Assembly (NCBI RefSeq): GCF_008831125.1
Contig: NZ_WBKA01000002.1
Span: 310,001-374,000 of the forward strand
DNA from: Pseudoclavibacter caeni
GTDB lineage: Bacteria > Actinomycetota > Actinomycetes > Actinomycetales > Microbacteriaceae
Length of the DNA: 64,000 bases
Direction of reading: 5' to 3'
The position numbers and the translations under genes are program-made. Positions 7,546 through 16,512 of this stretch are shown here, in pieces (position 1 is the stretch's first letter; each line of letters begins with the position of its first letter). Under the pieces are notes generated by a model. It saw only the letters and a list, made by a program, of their open reading frames with translations, did not search any database and was not told the DNA's origin.

Positions 7546-8613
7546 TCAGGCCGCGCCATCCGACACCTGCACCGGCGTGCGGGCGCCGCCGCGACGCAGG
7601 GCGGCCAGGGCGAGCCCGCGGCAGGTGCGCATCACCTCGTCGTTGTGATCGGCGAGCCCCGCGGCGTGGTGCCGGGCCGCGAACCGCAGCTGCAGCAGCT
7701 GACGCCGGGGCAGCCCGCGCCGGTCGACGCCGCGCGCAGGCAGCGTGCGCAGGTAGTTCGCCCCGACGAGCCCGGGCCAGGAGACGGGACGACGGTCGGC
7801 GTGCCGGGTGCTCGTGCGCATCGCGCGGACGTTCTGAAGGTGGATCGTGCCGTCGAGCATCGTGATCCACTCCGGGTCGTAGTGGGCGGCCTGCTCCCAG
7901 CTGCGCGAGGCCTTCACCTGGACGCCGCCGGCGGCGCGCAGCCCGCGGTGGACGACGATCATGTCGGCGTTGGCCGCACCGGCACGCCGCTCGAACTGGG
8001 GCGGGGCGGGCAGCACGAGCACGGCGGGATCCCGCCGCGTCGCCTCCAGCAGGCCGATCATCGCGTCGATCTCGGTGAGCATGCCCGTGTGCCAGGCGCG
8101 GAAGGTCCGCTGCTCGCCGGTATCCTCGGCGACGCCGCCGAGCACCTCCTCACGCACCTGGGCGAAGAGCACCGCGTCGCAGGAGAGCTCGACCCGGGCG
8201 CGGTCGACCGCCTCGCGGATCGACCGGTCGTCCATGTCGCCGACCAGCAGCGCCCGCCAGAACGGCAGCGAGCGCATCTGCAGCCGGTGGAACGAGAACC
8301 CGGTGAGCTCGGCCAGGATCGCCGGGTCGGCGTCCTCGTCGCCGAGCTCCACGGCCAGCGCGGTCATCCGGGCGGCCGCGCCGGTGAACCAGACCGAGAA
8401 GTCGCGGGCCACGCCGGCGAAGACGTCCGCCGGCAGGGTGCGCCCGCCGGAGAGCCAGTCGTGCAGCAGCATCCCCCAGATCTCGCCGTGCTGCAGAGCC
8501 TCTCCCCCGGCGATCGCCGCCAGCCGGTCGGCGGGGGCGTCCGACACCGCCTCGACGTCGCCGGGCGCGGCGCAGTCCCGCTGGTACGCGGTGACGAATT
8601 CCTCTGCACGCAT
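7546..8613 (-). CDS. Protein of unknown function, possible PD-(D/Q)xK nuclease-like core
   Basis: A 355-residue protein I do not recognise. The first 160 residues look all-helical. The second half has an acidic residue in a helix (LTEIDAMIGLLEA, E181), then a beta-hairpin-like NADMIVVHRGL (D217) followed by GGVQVKAS (Q232, K234). The order E...D...QxK resembles the active-site layout of PD-(D/E)xK nucleases with Gln at the variable position. This is pattern reading, not a family match. Several DxxWF and WEQAAHYDPEW-type aromatic motifs may help identification. The ATG at 8613 is chosen because GAGGAG precedes it by a normal distance. An in-frame upstream ATG at 8748 would add a low-complexity tail and is less likely. 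Confidence 0.7.
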   Translation of the reverse strand: MRAEEFVTAYQRDCAAPGDVEAVSDAPADRLAAIAGGEALQHGEIWGMLLHDWLSGGRTLPADVFAGVARDFSVWFTGAAARMTALAVELGDEDADPAILAELTGFSFHRLQMRSLPFWRALLVGDMDDRSIREAVDRARVELSCDAVLFAQVREEVLGGVAEDTGEQRTFRAWHTGMLTEIDAMIGLLEATRRDPAVLVLPAPPQFERRAGAANADMIVVHRGLRAAGGVQVKASRSWEQAAHYDPEWITMLDGTIHLQNVRAMRTSTRHADRRPVSWPGLVGANYLRTLPARGVDRRGLPRRQLLQLRFAARHHAAGLADHNDEVMRTCRGLALAALRRGGARTPVQVSDGAA

Positions 8614-8631
8614 CCCCACTCCTCTCGTCGC

Positions 8632-8675
8632 GCGTCGGGCCAGTCCACGAGCCGGCCGGGGCGTCGACCCGACGC
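8632..8675 (-). promoter_or_regulatory. Leader hairpin upstream of the unknown protein gene
   Basis: Perfect eight-base inverted repeat GCGTCGGG (8632-8639) with CCCGACGC (8668-8675), loop 28 bases. Its promoter-distal side ends 18 bases before the ATG at 8613, with the Shine-Dalgarno site between. Confidence 0.45.
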
Positions 8676-8831
8676 ATGCCCATGTCATCACGCGGACGCT
8701 GTGCATGGGCTGAGCATCCCCGGACGGCCTGCCGTGCACGGTGTCCACGCAGGACCGCAGGCGGGGTCATGAGCGGGCACGTCGTGCCGCGGCCCCGCTG
8801 CCGCGTCGACGCGCGAGGTGCCAGGCCACCC

Positions 8832-8859
8832 TTGACAGCGACCGAGTCCCGCGTATCCT
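8832..8859 (+). promoter_or_regulatory. Sigma-A-type promoter of the copZ-copA operon
   Basis: A perfect -35 TTGACA (8832-8837) and -10 TATCCT (8854-8859) are separated by 16 bases. It is the best consensus promoter seen in the window. The expected start near 8866 falls inside the operator dyad. Confidence 0.75.
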
Positions 8860-8863
8860 CGGT

Positions 8864-8882
8864 GATACCCCCTCCGGGTATC
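8864..8882 (+). promoter_or_regulatory. CsoR-like copper operator
   Basis: GATACCC-CCTCC-GGGTATC is a perfect seven-base dyad with a five-base centre, closely resembling the GC-centred TACCC...GGGTA operators of copper-sensing CsoR repressors. It overlaps the expected transcription start of copZ. Cu(I) binding would release the repressor. No csoR gene is present in this window. Confidence 0.72.
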
Positions 8883-8899
8883 CGCCCGGGATCCGGTCG

Positions 8900-8930
8900 C
8901 CCCGGCGCCGCCCGCCGGGCGGCGCCGGGG
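8900..8930 (+). promoter_or_regulatory. Very stable leader hairpin of copZ
   Basis: A perfect 14-base stem CCCCGGCGCCGCCC (8900-8913) with its complement (8917-8930) and a three-base loop. It ends 19 bases before the copZ ATG, with AGAGGAG between. There is no U tract, so it is not a classical terminator. Confidence 0.65.
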
Positions 8931-8949
8931 GACGATGAGAGGAGTCACC

Positions 8950-9156
8950 ATGACCACATCCGAGTATCAGGTCACCGGCATGTCCTGCGCCCACTGCGAG
9001 CGCGCCGTGCGCGAGGAGGTCGGGCGCATCCCCGGGGTGCAGCACATCGACGTCAGCGCGAAGACCGGTCGGCTCGTCGTCGACAGCGACGCCCCGCTCG
9101 ATCGCGCCGCGGTGCGCGCTGCGGTGGACGAGGCCGGCTACGAGCTGGCCGACTGA
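8950..9156 (+). CDS. copZ: CopZ-like copper chaperone (heavy-metal-associated domain)
   Basis: A 68-residue single HMA domain: VTGMSCAHCERAV carries the Cu(I)-binding MxCxxC, followed by EVGRIPGVQHIDV and the usual end EAGYEL. It binds Cu(I) in the cytoplasm and hands it to the P-type ATPase encoded 12 bases downstream. The ATG at 8950 is chosen because AGAGGAG lies just before it; an in-frame ATG at 8935 lies before that site. The operon has a strong promoter overlapped by a CsoR-like dyad, so copper induction is expected. Confidence 0.93.
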   Translation: MTTSEYQVTGMSCAHCERAVREEVGRIPGVQHIDVSAKTGRLVVDSDAPLDRAAVRAAVDEAGYELAD

Positions 9157-9168
9157 CCCGACCGCGCC

Positions 9169-11610
9169 ATGCCAGCCTCGAATCACACCCAGACCGCGAC
9201 CGACCGAGTGAGGGCGGCTGCCGCATCGGGTGCGGACGCGGACGCAGACACCCGCGCCTCCGGCCGGCGGGTGGAGCTCGACATCGGCGGGATGACCTGT
9301 TCGTCGTGTGCAGCCCATGTGGAGCGACGGCTCAACCGTCTGCCGGGGGTGCAGGCGAGCGTGAACTACGCCACCGAGCGAGCGACGGCCACGGTGCCCG
9401 ACTCGGTGCCGGTGGCCGATCTGCTCGCCGCGGTCGAGGCGGCCGGGTACTCGGCCGACCAGGTCGCAGCACCCCGGTCGACGCCGCCGTCTGCCGCCGC
9501 TCGTCCAGACGGCGACGGGACCCGGATGTCCGATCCTGCTGCGACCGCCGCCCGTGCCGGCTCCGCCGCGTCCCCCACGCTGTCGGACGCAGCGGAGCCG
9601 ACCCCGCACGAGCGTCGCGAGGCCGAGCGGCTGCGCGCCCTGCGCCAGCGGCTCGTGGGGTCGATCCTGCTGTCGGCGCCGGTCATCGTGCTCTCGATGG
9701 TCCCTGCTGCGCAGTTCGCCAACTGGCAGTGGCTGGCGCTGACGCTCACCGCCCCGGTGGTCGTCTGGGCGGGCTGGCCGTTCCACCGCGCCGCGCTGCT
9801 GAACCTGCGGCACGGCACCGCGACGATGGACACCCTGGTGTCGCTCGGCACCCTCGCGGCGTTCTGCTGGTCGCTGTACGCGCTGTTCCTCGGCACCGCG
9901 GGCGAACCGGGGATGCGGCACGCCTTCAGCCTGACCGTCACCGCGCACGACGCCGCCGGCAGCATCTATCTGGAGACCGCCGCGGGCGTGACGACGTTCC
10001 TGCTCGCCGGCCGCTGGATCGAGATACGCTCGAAACACCGAGCGGGAGAGGCACTGCGCGCGCTGCTGCGGCTGGGGGCCCGCGAGGCCACGCTGCTGCG
10101 TGAAGGCGTCGAGACCCGGGTGCCGGCCGCGTCCCTCGCCGTGGGCGACCGGTTCGTGGTGCGCCCGGGCGAGACGATCGCCACCGACGGCGTCGTCATC
10201 ACGGGCGCCAGCGCCGTGGACGCGTCAATGCTCACCGGCGAGCCGGTGCCCGTGGAAGTCGGTGCGGGCGATCAGGTCACCGGCGCCACGGTGAACACGA
10301 GCGGCCGCCTCGTCGTCCGGGCGACCCGGGTCGGGGCCGACACACAGCTGGCCCGGATGGCGCGTCTGGTCGCCGAGGCACAGTCCGGCCGCGCTCCCGT
10401 GCAGCGGCTGGCCGACCGGATCTCAGCGGTGTTCGTGCCGGTCGTGCTACTCATCGCCCTGGCCGCCCTCGTCGGCTGGCTGGTGACCGGGCATCCCGCC
10501 GCGAGCGCGTTCACGGCGGCGGTGAGCGTGCTCGTGATCGCGTGCCCCTGTGCGCTCGGGCTCGCCACGCCCATGGCCCTGCTCGTCGGTACGGGGCGCG
10601 GTGCGCGACTCGGGGTGCTCATCCGGGGTCCGGAGATGCTGGAGTCGACGCGTCGGGTCGACACGATCGTGCTCGACAAGACGGGCACAGTCACCACGGG
10701 GCGCATGACGCTGGTGGACGTCGTGGCCGCGCCCGGCGAGGACCGCGCCCGGCTGCTGCGGCTGGCCGGGGCGCTGGAGGCCGCCTCGGAGCATTCCATC
10801 GCCCGGGCGATCGCCGATGCCGCGCGCCACGAGAGCGGCGAGGCACTGCCCGAGGTCGCGGGCTTCGCCAGCATCCCGGGGCGAGGCGTGCGCGGCACAG
10901 TCGCCGGGCATACGGCGGTCGTCGGCCGGTGGACGCTGCTGCCCGGACCCGTGCCGGAACCGCTCGCGGCGGCCGCGGCGCACGCCGAGTCAGCCGACCG
11001 AACCGTCGTGGCCGTCGGCTGGGACGGCGCCTGGCGGGGCCTGCTCGCCGTCGCGGACACGGTGCGCCCCACCAGCGCCCGCGCGATCGCCCTGCTGCGT
11101 CGGCTCGGCCTCAAGCCGGTGCTGCTGACCGGGGACAACGCCGCCGCGGCACGGCACGCGGCCGACGCGGTCGGCATCGAGCGGGTGATCGCCGGCGTGC
11201 TGCCAGAGCAGAAGGTCGCCGAGATCCGCCGCCTGCAGCGGGAGGGGCACGTGGTCGCGATGGTCGGCGACGGCGTCAACGACGCACCCGCCCTGGCGGG
11301 CGCCGACCTGGGGCTCGCCATGGGCACGGGCACGGACGTCGCGATCGAGGCGGCGGACATCACACTCGTGCGCGACGACCTGCTCGGGGCGGTGGACGCC
11401 ATCCGGCTCTCCCGGCGCACGCTCGCCACGATCCGGGTCAACCTGTTCTGGGCGTTCGCGTACAACGTCGCGGCGATCCCGCTGGCGGTCGCCGGTCTGC
11501 TCAGCCCGATGCTGGCCGGGGCGGCCATGGCGTTCTCGAGCGTGTTCGTCGTGGGCACGAGCCTGACGCTGCGCGCGTTCCGCTCATGCGCCGGTGAGAC
11601 CGGCGCCTGA
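9169..11610 (+). CDS. copA: Cu(I)-exporting P1B-type ATPase
   Basis: An 813-residue heavy-metal ATPase. An N-terminal HMA domain has GGMTCSSC (Cys44, Cys47). Membrane helices follow from about residue 165, then the actuator motif TGEP (356-359), the metal-binding CPC (459-461) in [16 protein letters not shown], the phosphorylated Asp of DKTGT (about 503), [10 protein letters not shown] and [10 protein letters not shown] (about 700). The CPC motif and partner chaperone fit Cu(I) export across the cytoplasmic membrane. A low-complexity linker (about 110-160, rich in Ala and Pro) separates the HMA domain from the membrane part. It is co-transcribed with copZ. Confidence 0.96.
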   Translation: MPASNHTQTATDRVRAAAASGADADADTRASGRRVELDIGGMTCSSCAAHVERRLNRLPGVQASVNYATERATATVPDSVPVADLLAAVEAAGYSADQVAAPRSTPPSAAARPDGDGTRMSDPAATAARAGSAASPTLSDAAEPTPHERREAERLRALRQRLVGSILLSAPVIVLSMVPAAQFANWQWLALTLTAPVVVWAGWPFHRAALLNLRHGTATMDTLVSLGTLAAFCWSLYALFLGTAGEPGMRHAFSLTVTAHDAAGSIYLETAAGVTTFLLAGRWIEIRSKHRAGEALRALLRLGAREATLLREGVETRVPAASLAVGDRFVVRPGETIATDGVVITGASAVDASMLTGEPVPVEVGAGDQVTGATVNTSGRLVVRATRVGADTQLARMARLVAEAQSGRAPVQRLADRISAVFVPVVLLIALAALVGWLVTGHPAASAFTAAVSVLVIACPCALGLATPMALLVGTGRGARLGVLIRGPEMLESTRRVDTIVLDKTGTVTTGRMTLVDVVAAPGEDRARLLRLAGALEAASEHSIARAIADAARHESGEALPEVAGFASIPGRGVRGTVAGHTAVVGRWTLLPGPVPEPLAAAAAHAESADRTVVAVGWDGAWRGLLAVADTVRPTSARAIALLRRLGLKPVLLTGDNAAAARHAADAVGIERVIAGVLPEQKVAEIRRLQREGHVVAMVGDGVNDAPALAGADLGLAMGTGTDVAIEAADITLVRDDLLGAVDAIRLSRRTLATIRVNLFWAFAYNVAAIPLAVAGLLSPMLAGAAMAFSSVFVVGTSLTLRAFRSCAGETGA

Positions 11611-11697
11611 GCCGGGGCGTGAGTTTCCTCTGCGGACAGACCGGGGCCCGGCCGTTCCAGAGCGCTGGCCGCCCTCTCCGGCTGACCGACCGGCGTC

Positions 11698-12267
11698 TCA
11701 GGCGCCCAGGGCGTCCCGCACCGCGCTGACGAACACGTCGAGATCGGCCGGTGAGCGCGAGGTGATCAGCCGCCACCCGTCGGCGTCGTCGACGACGACC
11801 TCGGCGTCCTTCCAGACCGCCCCGGCGTTGACGAGGTCCGGGCGGATGGACGGGTAGCTCGTGAGCGTGCGCCCCGCGGCGAGCCCGGTGTCGACGAGCA
11901 CCCATGGGGCGTGGCAGATCGCCGCGACCGGACGACCGGAGACGGCGAACCGGCGCACGATCCGCTGGGCGTCGTCGTCGCCGCGCAGCCGGTCGGCGTT
12001 GATCGTACCGCCAGGCAGCAGCAGCAGGTCGAAGCGGGAGGGGTCGATCTCGGCGAGCGTCGCGTCCGGGGCGACCGTCTCGCCCACGGTGCGGTCGTGC
12101 ACGAGGGTGATGATCGCCTCGGGCCGGGGCGCGGCGACGGTCACGCGCACGCCGTCGGCACGCAGCGCCCGCAGCGGCACGGTCAGCTCGCTCGTCTCGA
12201 CGCCGTGGTTCGTGGTGACGATGAGCACGCGGCGTGCGGCCGCGCTGGGGCTCGGGGTGTCGGTCAT
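11698..12267 (-). CDS. DJ-1/PfpI family protein
   Basis: A 189-residue protein of the class I glutamine-amidotransferase-like group. It has VLIVTTNHGVETSELTVPLRAL, the acidic residue in a LLLLPGG stretch, and the nucleophile elbow AAICHAPWVL with Cys at about 117 and His next to it. YhbO/PfpI-type relatives act as deglycases, proteases or stress proteins. The ATG at 12267 is chosen because AAGGAG lies upstream at normal spacing. It faces copA convergently. A seven-base hairpin sits 23 bases upstream of the start. Confidence 0.88.
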   Translation of the reverse strand: MTDTPSPSAAARRVLIVTTNHGVETSELTVPLRALRADGVRVTVAAPRPEAIITLVHDRTVGETVAPDATLAEIDPSRFDLLLLPGGTINADRLRGDDDAQRIVRRFAVSGRPVAAICHAPWVLVDTGLAAGRTLTSYPSIRPDLVNAGAVWKDAEVVVDDADGWRLITSRSPADLDVFVSAVRDALGA

Positions 12268-12290
12268 GCTCGCTCCTTCTCGCGATCGCT

Positions 12291-12317
12291 CGTCGGCGCT
12301 GGGCCGCGCGGCCGACG
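12291..12317 (-). promoter_or_regulatory. Leader hairpin of the DJ-1/PfpI gene
   Basis: Perfect stem CGTCGGC (12291-12297) with GCCGACG (12311-12317), 13-base loop. It ends 23 bases before the ATG at 12267. Confidence 0.5.
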
Positions 12318-12436
12318 CTCGGACGTCGGCGCCTCCACCGTAGTCGGTCACCCTCCGATGCGGCACGCCACCCGGCGCGTCAGCGACGCGGTCACCCGGC
12401 CGCGGCCGCCAGGATCGGCAAGCACCCGCTCGCCGC

Positions 12437-13414
12437 TCACGCCGGCCCTGTGGCGATCACGTCGAGCCCCAGGTCAAGCGCCGGGGCACCATGGGTGAGC
12501 CGGCCGACCGAGATCAGGTCGACGCCCGACCCGGCGATCGCGGCGACCCGGTCGAGGTCGACGCCGCCGCTCGCCTCGGTGATCGCGCGGCCGGCCACGA
12601 TCGCCACGGCCCGGCGCAGCTCGGCCGGGGTCATGTTGTCGAGCAGGATGCTGTCCGCGCCCCCGGCGACGACCGGTTCCACCTGGTCGAGCCGGTCGAC
12701 CTCCACCTCCAGGTGCACGGTGTGTCCCAGCCGCTCCCGCGCCGCCCGCACCGCCCGGGTGAGCCCGGCCGCGTCCTCCGGCCCGGCGACCCCGAGGGCG
12801 GCCAGGTGGTTGTCCTTGAGCATGACCGCGTCGGACAGCCCGGTGCGGTGGTTCCGACCGCCGCCGGCGCGCACCGCCTCGCGCTGCAGCATCCGCAGCC
12901 CGGGGGTCGTCTTGCGCGTGTCGACGATGCGCGCCCGGGTGCAGGCGACGGCGTCGACGAACCGGCGGGTGAGCGTCGCGGTGCCGCTCAACCGCTGCAC
13001 GAGATTCAGGGCGACCCGCTCGGCGGTGAGCACGGCGGCGGCGCGGCCGCGGACGACGGCGAGCGTGTGTGCCGGTTCGAAGACCGTCCCGTCCGGGGCC
13101 AGGCCGGTTACCCGGGTGTCCGGGTCGACCTGTCGAAAGGTCTCGACGAGTGCGCGCCCGCCGGCGAAGACGCCGGCCTCCCGGGCACGCAGGGCAGCAG
13201 TGACGGCCGTCCCGGGCGGCAGCAGCGCCGCGGAGAGATCCCCGCCGGGAGCGTCTTCCGCGAGCGCCCGGCGGACGAGCCGCACCAGCGCAGCCCGCGG
13301 CAGCGTCGGCCCGACCGGTCCCGCATCCGCTGGCACGGGGTGCGGCATGGCCGATCCCCGAGCCGCGTCGGGGCCCGATCTCCCGGCACCCTCGATCCGC
13401 TCCGGCTCGTCCAT
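12437..13414 (-). CDS. nadC: Nicotinate-nucleotide pyrophosphorylase (carboxylating)
   Basis: A 325-residue quinolinate phosphoribosyltransferase. It converts quinolinate and PRPP to nicotinate mononucleotide, CO2 and pyrophosphate. The sequence shows EDAPGGDLSAAL near the start, LNLVQRLSGTATLTRRFVD, the substrate-binding DTRKTTPGLR, GGGRNHRTGLSDAVMLKDNH, and the barrel end ASGGVDLDRV and ISVGRLTHGAPALDLGL. The ATG at 13414 follows a strong GGAAGGAG. It lies 29 bases after nadB in the nadA-nadB-nadC operon. The first 45 residues are a low-complexity extension beyond the usual length. Confidence 0.96.
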   Translation of the reverse strand: MDEPERIEGAGRSGPDAARGSAMPHPVPADAGPVGPTLPRAALVRLVRRALAEDAPGGDLSAALLPPGTAVTAALRAREAGVFAGGRALVETFRQVDPDTRVTGLAPDGTVFEPAHTLAVVRGRAAAVLTAERVALNLVQRLSGTATLTRRFVDAVACTRARIVDTRKTTPGLRMLQREAVRAGGGRNHRTGLSDAVMLKDNHLAALGVAGPEDAAGLTRAVRAARERLGHTVHLEVEVDRLDQVEPVVAGGADSILLDNMTPAELRRAVAIVAGRAITEASGGVDLDRVAAIAGSGVDLISVGRLTHGAPALDLGLDVIATGPA

Positions 13415-13443
13415 GCGTGCTCCTTCCGTCGTGGTGTTTCCGC

Positions 13444-15039
13444 TCACCCCCGCCGCAGCACGGTCGCGTGCTGCCAGGCCGGATTCGTGCGCGGGTGGTC
13501 GCTGCGGCGGTGCGCGCCCCGTGACTCGCATCGCCGCTCGGCGGCGAACGCGACGAGCCCGGCGAGCGTCGCCAGCGAGCGGTCCTCCAGCGCCCGCACC
13601 GCAGTGGCGGAGACGGGCTCGCCCGGCTGCCACCGGTCGATCCCGGCGTCGAGCGCAGCGATGTGCTCGCGGAGCGCGGCCAGCCCGGCCGCGTCGCGGA
13701 TCGGCCCAGCGCCGGCCCACATCATCCGCTGCAGGCGTGCCCGGTCGACCGGTTCGGTGCCGGCGGGCGCGTCCGGGGACGTGAGCGGCTCTCCAAGGGG
13801 ACGGGTGCCGGGGGCCCAGTCCCACCGGGTGCCGGCCGCGTCGGCGAGCGCGGACCGAGCGGCCCGTGCCCCGGTCACGAGCCCCTCGAGCAGCGAGTTC
13901 GACGCGAGCCGGTTCGCACCGTGCAGCCCCGTGCAGGCGCACTCCCCCGCCGCCCACAGCCCGGGCACGCTCGTGCGCCCGTCCGCGTCGACGAGCACCC
14001 CGCCCATCAGGTAGTGCGCCGCCGGCGCCACGGGCACCGGTTCGCGGGCCCAGTCGATGCCCGCCGCACGGCAGGCAGCGGTGATGCCCGGGAAGCGTCC
14101 GGCGAGCCAGGCGTCCCGCGGCTGCCCGCCCGTGTCGATGGCGGAGGTGTCGAGCAGCACCGGCCGCCCGCCCTGCACGGCCATCGTCTCGGCGCAGGCA
14201 TAGGCGACCACATCCCGTGGCGCCAGCTCGGCCAGCGGGTGCCGGTCGACCATGAACCGGCGGCCGCGCGCATCGCGCAGCACGGCCCCGGCACCGCGCA
14301 CGGCCTCGGAGACGAGCGACCGGTCGCCGACCGCGAGCACGGTGGGGTGGAACTGCACGAACTCGAGGTCGGCGACCAGCGCGCCGACCTCCCACGCGGC
14401 GACCACGCCGTCCCCGCAGCTGACGGCCGGGTTCGAGGTCACCGGGTACAGCTGCCCTGCCCCGCCGGTGGCGAGCACGACCCGGCGGTCCGCGAGCCGC
14501 TCCACCCGGCCGGCTCGGGCGATGTCCACGCCCGTGACCCGGCCATCGGCGGTGACCACGCGCACGAGCACCGCATGGTCGAGCAGGCGCAGCCGGTCGC
14601 GGCGGTCCGCGGCGGCGACCCGGTCGAGTGCGGCGAGCAGGGCCCGCTCGATCTCGTGACCGGTCGCGTCCCCGCCCGCGTGCAGGATGCGGGGGCGGGA
14701 GTGGGCGGCCTCGAGCCCGGGAACAGGGCGGCCGGTCGCATCCGCGTCGAACGCGCAGCCGGCGGCGACCAGTCGGAGCACGGCCGCCGGGCCCGCCGCG
14801 GTGATCGCCCGCACCGCCGCCTCGCTGTTGAGTCCGCAGCCGACGGCGAGTGTGTCGGCGGCGTGCGCGGCCGGCGAGTCATCGGCGCCCAGCGCGACGG
14901 CGATGCCGCCCTGGGCGCGATCGGTGGCGGAGTCGGCCGGAGCCGCCTTCGTCACCAGCGTGACCGGCTCGTCCCCCGGGGCGAGCAGGGCCTCGAGTGC
15001 GGCCGCGAGCCCGGCGACGCCGGTGCCGATGATGATCAC
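13444..15039 (-). CDS. nadB: L-aspartate oxidase
   Basis: A 531-residue flavoprotein that oxidises L-aspartate to iminoaspartate for quinolinate synthesis. It has the FAD-binding IIIGTGVAGLAAALEAL at the very start, DRAQGGIAVALG, LEFVQFHPT, APAAHYLMGGVLVDADGRTSVPGLWAAGE and HGANRLASNSLLEGLV. The GTG start at 15039 overlaps the nadA stop by four bases (GTGA) and has GGAGG seven bases upstream, so translation is coupled to nadA. Iminoaspartate is unstable, which fits tight coupling with NadA. Confidence 0.96.
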   Translation of the reverse strand: MIIIGTGVAGLAAALEALLAPGDEPVTLVTKAAPADSATDRAQGGIAVALGADDSPAAHAADTLAVGCGLNSEAAVRAITAAGPAAVLRLVAAGCAFDADATGRPVPGLEAAHSRPRILHAGGDATGHEIERALLAALDRVAAADRRDRLRLLDHAVLVRVVTADGRVTGVDIARAGRVERLADRRVVLATGGAGQLYPVTSNPAVSCGDGVVAAWEVGALVADLEFVQFHPTVLAVGDRSLVSEAVRGAGAVLRDARGRRFMVDRHPLAELAPRDVVAYACAETMAVQGGRPVLLDTSAIDTGGQPRDAWLAGRFPGITAACRAAGIDWAREPVPVAPAAHYLMGGVLVDADGRTSVPGLWAAGECACTGLHGANRLASNSLLEGLVTGARAARSALADAAGTRWDWAPGTRPLGEPLTSPDAPAGTEPVDRARLQRMMWAGAGPIRDAAGLAALREHIAALDAGIDRWQPGEPVSATAVRALEDRSLATLAGLVAFAAERRCESRGAHRRSDHPRTNPAWQHATVLRRG

Positions 15040-16340
15040 GGCCGGGCCTCCAGCATCCGCCGCAGGGCGAGGGCGGAGCCCGCGCGCACGTCGTCGGGCA
15101 CGGTGATGCGGTTGACGACCTCGCCGGCGACGAGCCGCTCCAGCACCCAGGCGAGGTACGCCGGGTGGATGCGGTACATCGTCGAGCACGGGCACACGAC
15201 CGGGTCGAGGCAGGTGATCGTGCAGTCCGGGCGCGCGGCCGCGAGCCGGTGCACGAGAGTCACCTCGGTGCCGATCGCGAGGCTCGATCCCGGCGGTGCC
15301 GCCTCGGCCGCGCGGCGCAGGTAGTCGGTGGAGCCTGCCCCGTCGGCCGCGTCGACGACCTCGGCGGGGCACTCGGGGTGGACGAGCACCCGCACGTTCG
15401 GATCCGCCTGCCGGGCCCGGGCGATCTGGTCGGTGGTGAAGCGGCGGTGCACCGAGCACCAGCCGTTCCACAGGATGATCCGGGCGTGGGCGACCTGCTG
15501 CTCGGTCAACCCGCCGAGGGGCTCCCGGGGCTGCCACAACGGCATCCGCTCGTCCGGGACGCCCGCGGCGCGCCCCGTGTTGCGGCCGAGGTGCTGGTCG
15601 GGCAGGAAGATCACCCGCCGGGCGCGGGCGAACGCCCAGTCGAGCACGGTCGCCGCGTTCGACGACGTGCACACGATGCCGCCCCGCTCCCCGCAGAACG
15701 CCTTGATCGCGGCCGAGGAGTTCATGTACGTGATCGGCAGCAGCGGCATCCGCCCGTCGGCGTCGGGCTCGTCGCCGAGCACCGCCGTCAGCTGCGCCCA
15801 GGCCGAGCGCAGCTGGGCGATGGTGGCCATGTCCGCCATTGAGCAGCCCGCGTTGAGGTTCGGCAGGATGACCGCCTGGTCGGGCGCGGAGAGGATGTCG
15901 GCGGTCTCGGCCATGAAATGCACGCCGCAGAACACGATCGCGCGGGCGTCCGGCCGCTCGGTGGTGCGCCGGGCGAGCTGGAACGAGTCGCCCACGAAGT
16001 CCGCGTGGGCGACGATCTCGTCGCGCTGGTAGAAGTGGCCGAGCACGAGCAGCCGGTCGCCCAGCGCGGCGCGGGCGGCGCGGATGCGATCGGCCAGCTC
16101 GGTGGCGTCGGCCGTCCGGTACGCGGCCGGCAGCGGCGGCTGCACCCCCGCGGGGACGCGACCGGGATCGCCCGCTGAGGCGCCGGGGCCGTAGCCGGGC
16201 AGGGCGTCGAGCTCCCAGGGCGGACGGCGCAGGCCCGCGTCACAGGTCGACTCGGTCGTGGCGGGCAGGCCGATCGTCGCGGCCTTGACGGGCAGATTGG
16301 TCGCCGCGGGGCGGCCGGGCGGAGGGGACGAAGCGGACAT
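15036..16340 (-). CDS. nadA: Quinolinate synthase A
   Basis: A 434-residue [4Fe-4S] enzyme that condenses iminoaspartate with dihydroxyacetone phosphate to quinolinate. Typical motifs are LGHFYQRDEIVAHADFVGDS, FCGVHFMAETADIL, NAGCSMADM, HPECPAEVVDAADGAGST and the C-terminal CPCSTMYRIHP. The ATG at 16340 is preceded at six bases by TAGCAT (complement of 16347-16352) with no Shine-Dalgarno site, so the operon message is probably leaderless. A near-palindrome just upstream may be the NAD operator. Confidence 0.96.
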   Translation of the reverse strand: MSASSPPPGRPAATNLPVKAATIGLPATTESTCDAGLRRPPWELDALPGYGPGASAGDPGRVPAGVQPPLPAAYRTADATELADRIRAARAALGDRLLVLGHFYQRDEIVAHADFVGDSFQLARRTTERPDARAIVFCGVHFMAETADILSAPDQAVILPNLNAGCSMADMATIAQLRSAWAQLTAVLGDEPDADGRMPLLPITYMNSSAAIKAFCGERGGIVCTSSNAATVLDWAFARARRVIFLPDQHLGRNTGRAAGVPDERMPLWQPREPLGGLTEQQVAHARIILWNGWCSVHRRFTTDQIARARQADPNVRVLVHPECPAEVVDAADGAGSTDYLRRAAEAAPPGSSLAIGTEVTLVHRLAAARPDCTITCLDPVVCPCSTMYRIHPAYLAWVLERLVAGEVVNRITVPDDVRAGSALALRRMLEARP

Positions 16341-16346
16341 GCCGCC

Positions 16347-16388
16347 ATGCTAGGACGCAGTGGTGAACATGTCCAATCCTGTTCAACC
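16347..16388 (-). promoter_or_regulatory. nadA promoter -10 with adjacent operator-like dyad
   Basis: The -10 TAGCAT (complement of 16347-16352) lies six bases before the nadA ATG. Further upstream GGTGAACA (16362-16369) and TGTTCAACC (16380-16388) form an interrupted inverted repeat, and 16365-16374 is nearly palindromic (GAACATGTCC). The position suggests control of NAD synthesis; the regulator is not known from sequence. Confidence 0.5.
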
Positions 16389-16512
16389 ATCGAGCGATCA
16401 GGTCACACTGCCGCCAGACGCTCAGGTGACAGGGTCTGCGGAGAGGACAGGCCGCCGAGTAATCGCCCGGGGCCGCAGAGAGGCGGCTGGTGAACCTGCC
16501 GCGACCGCCGGC

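Noticed and set aside
11602-11706. Ten-base inverted repeat GGCGCCTGAG/CTCAGGCGCC between copA and the DJ-1 gene as a terminator
   Set aside because: It comes from both genes ending in Gly-Ala-stop; the arms are 85 bases apart, so a terminator hairpin is unlikely.
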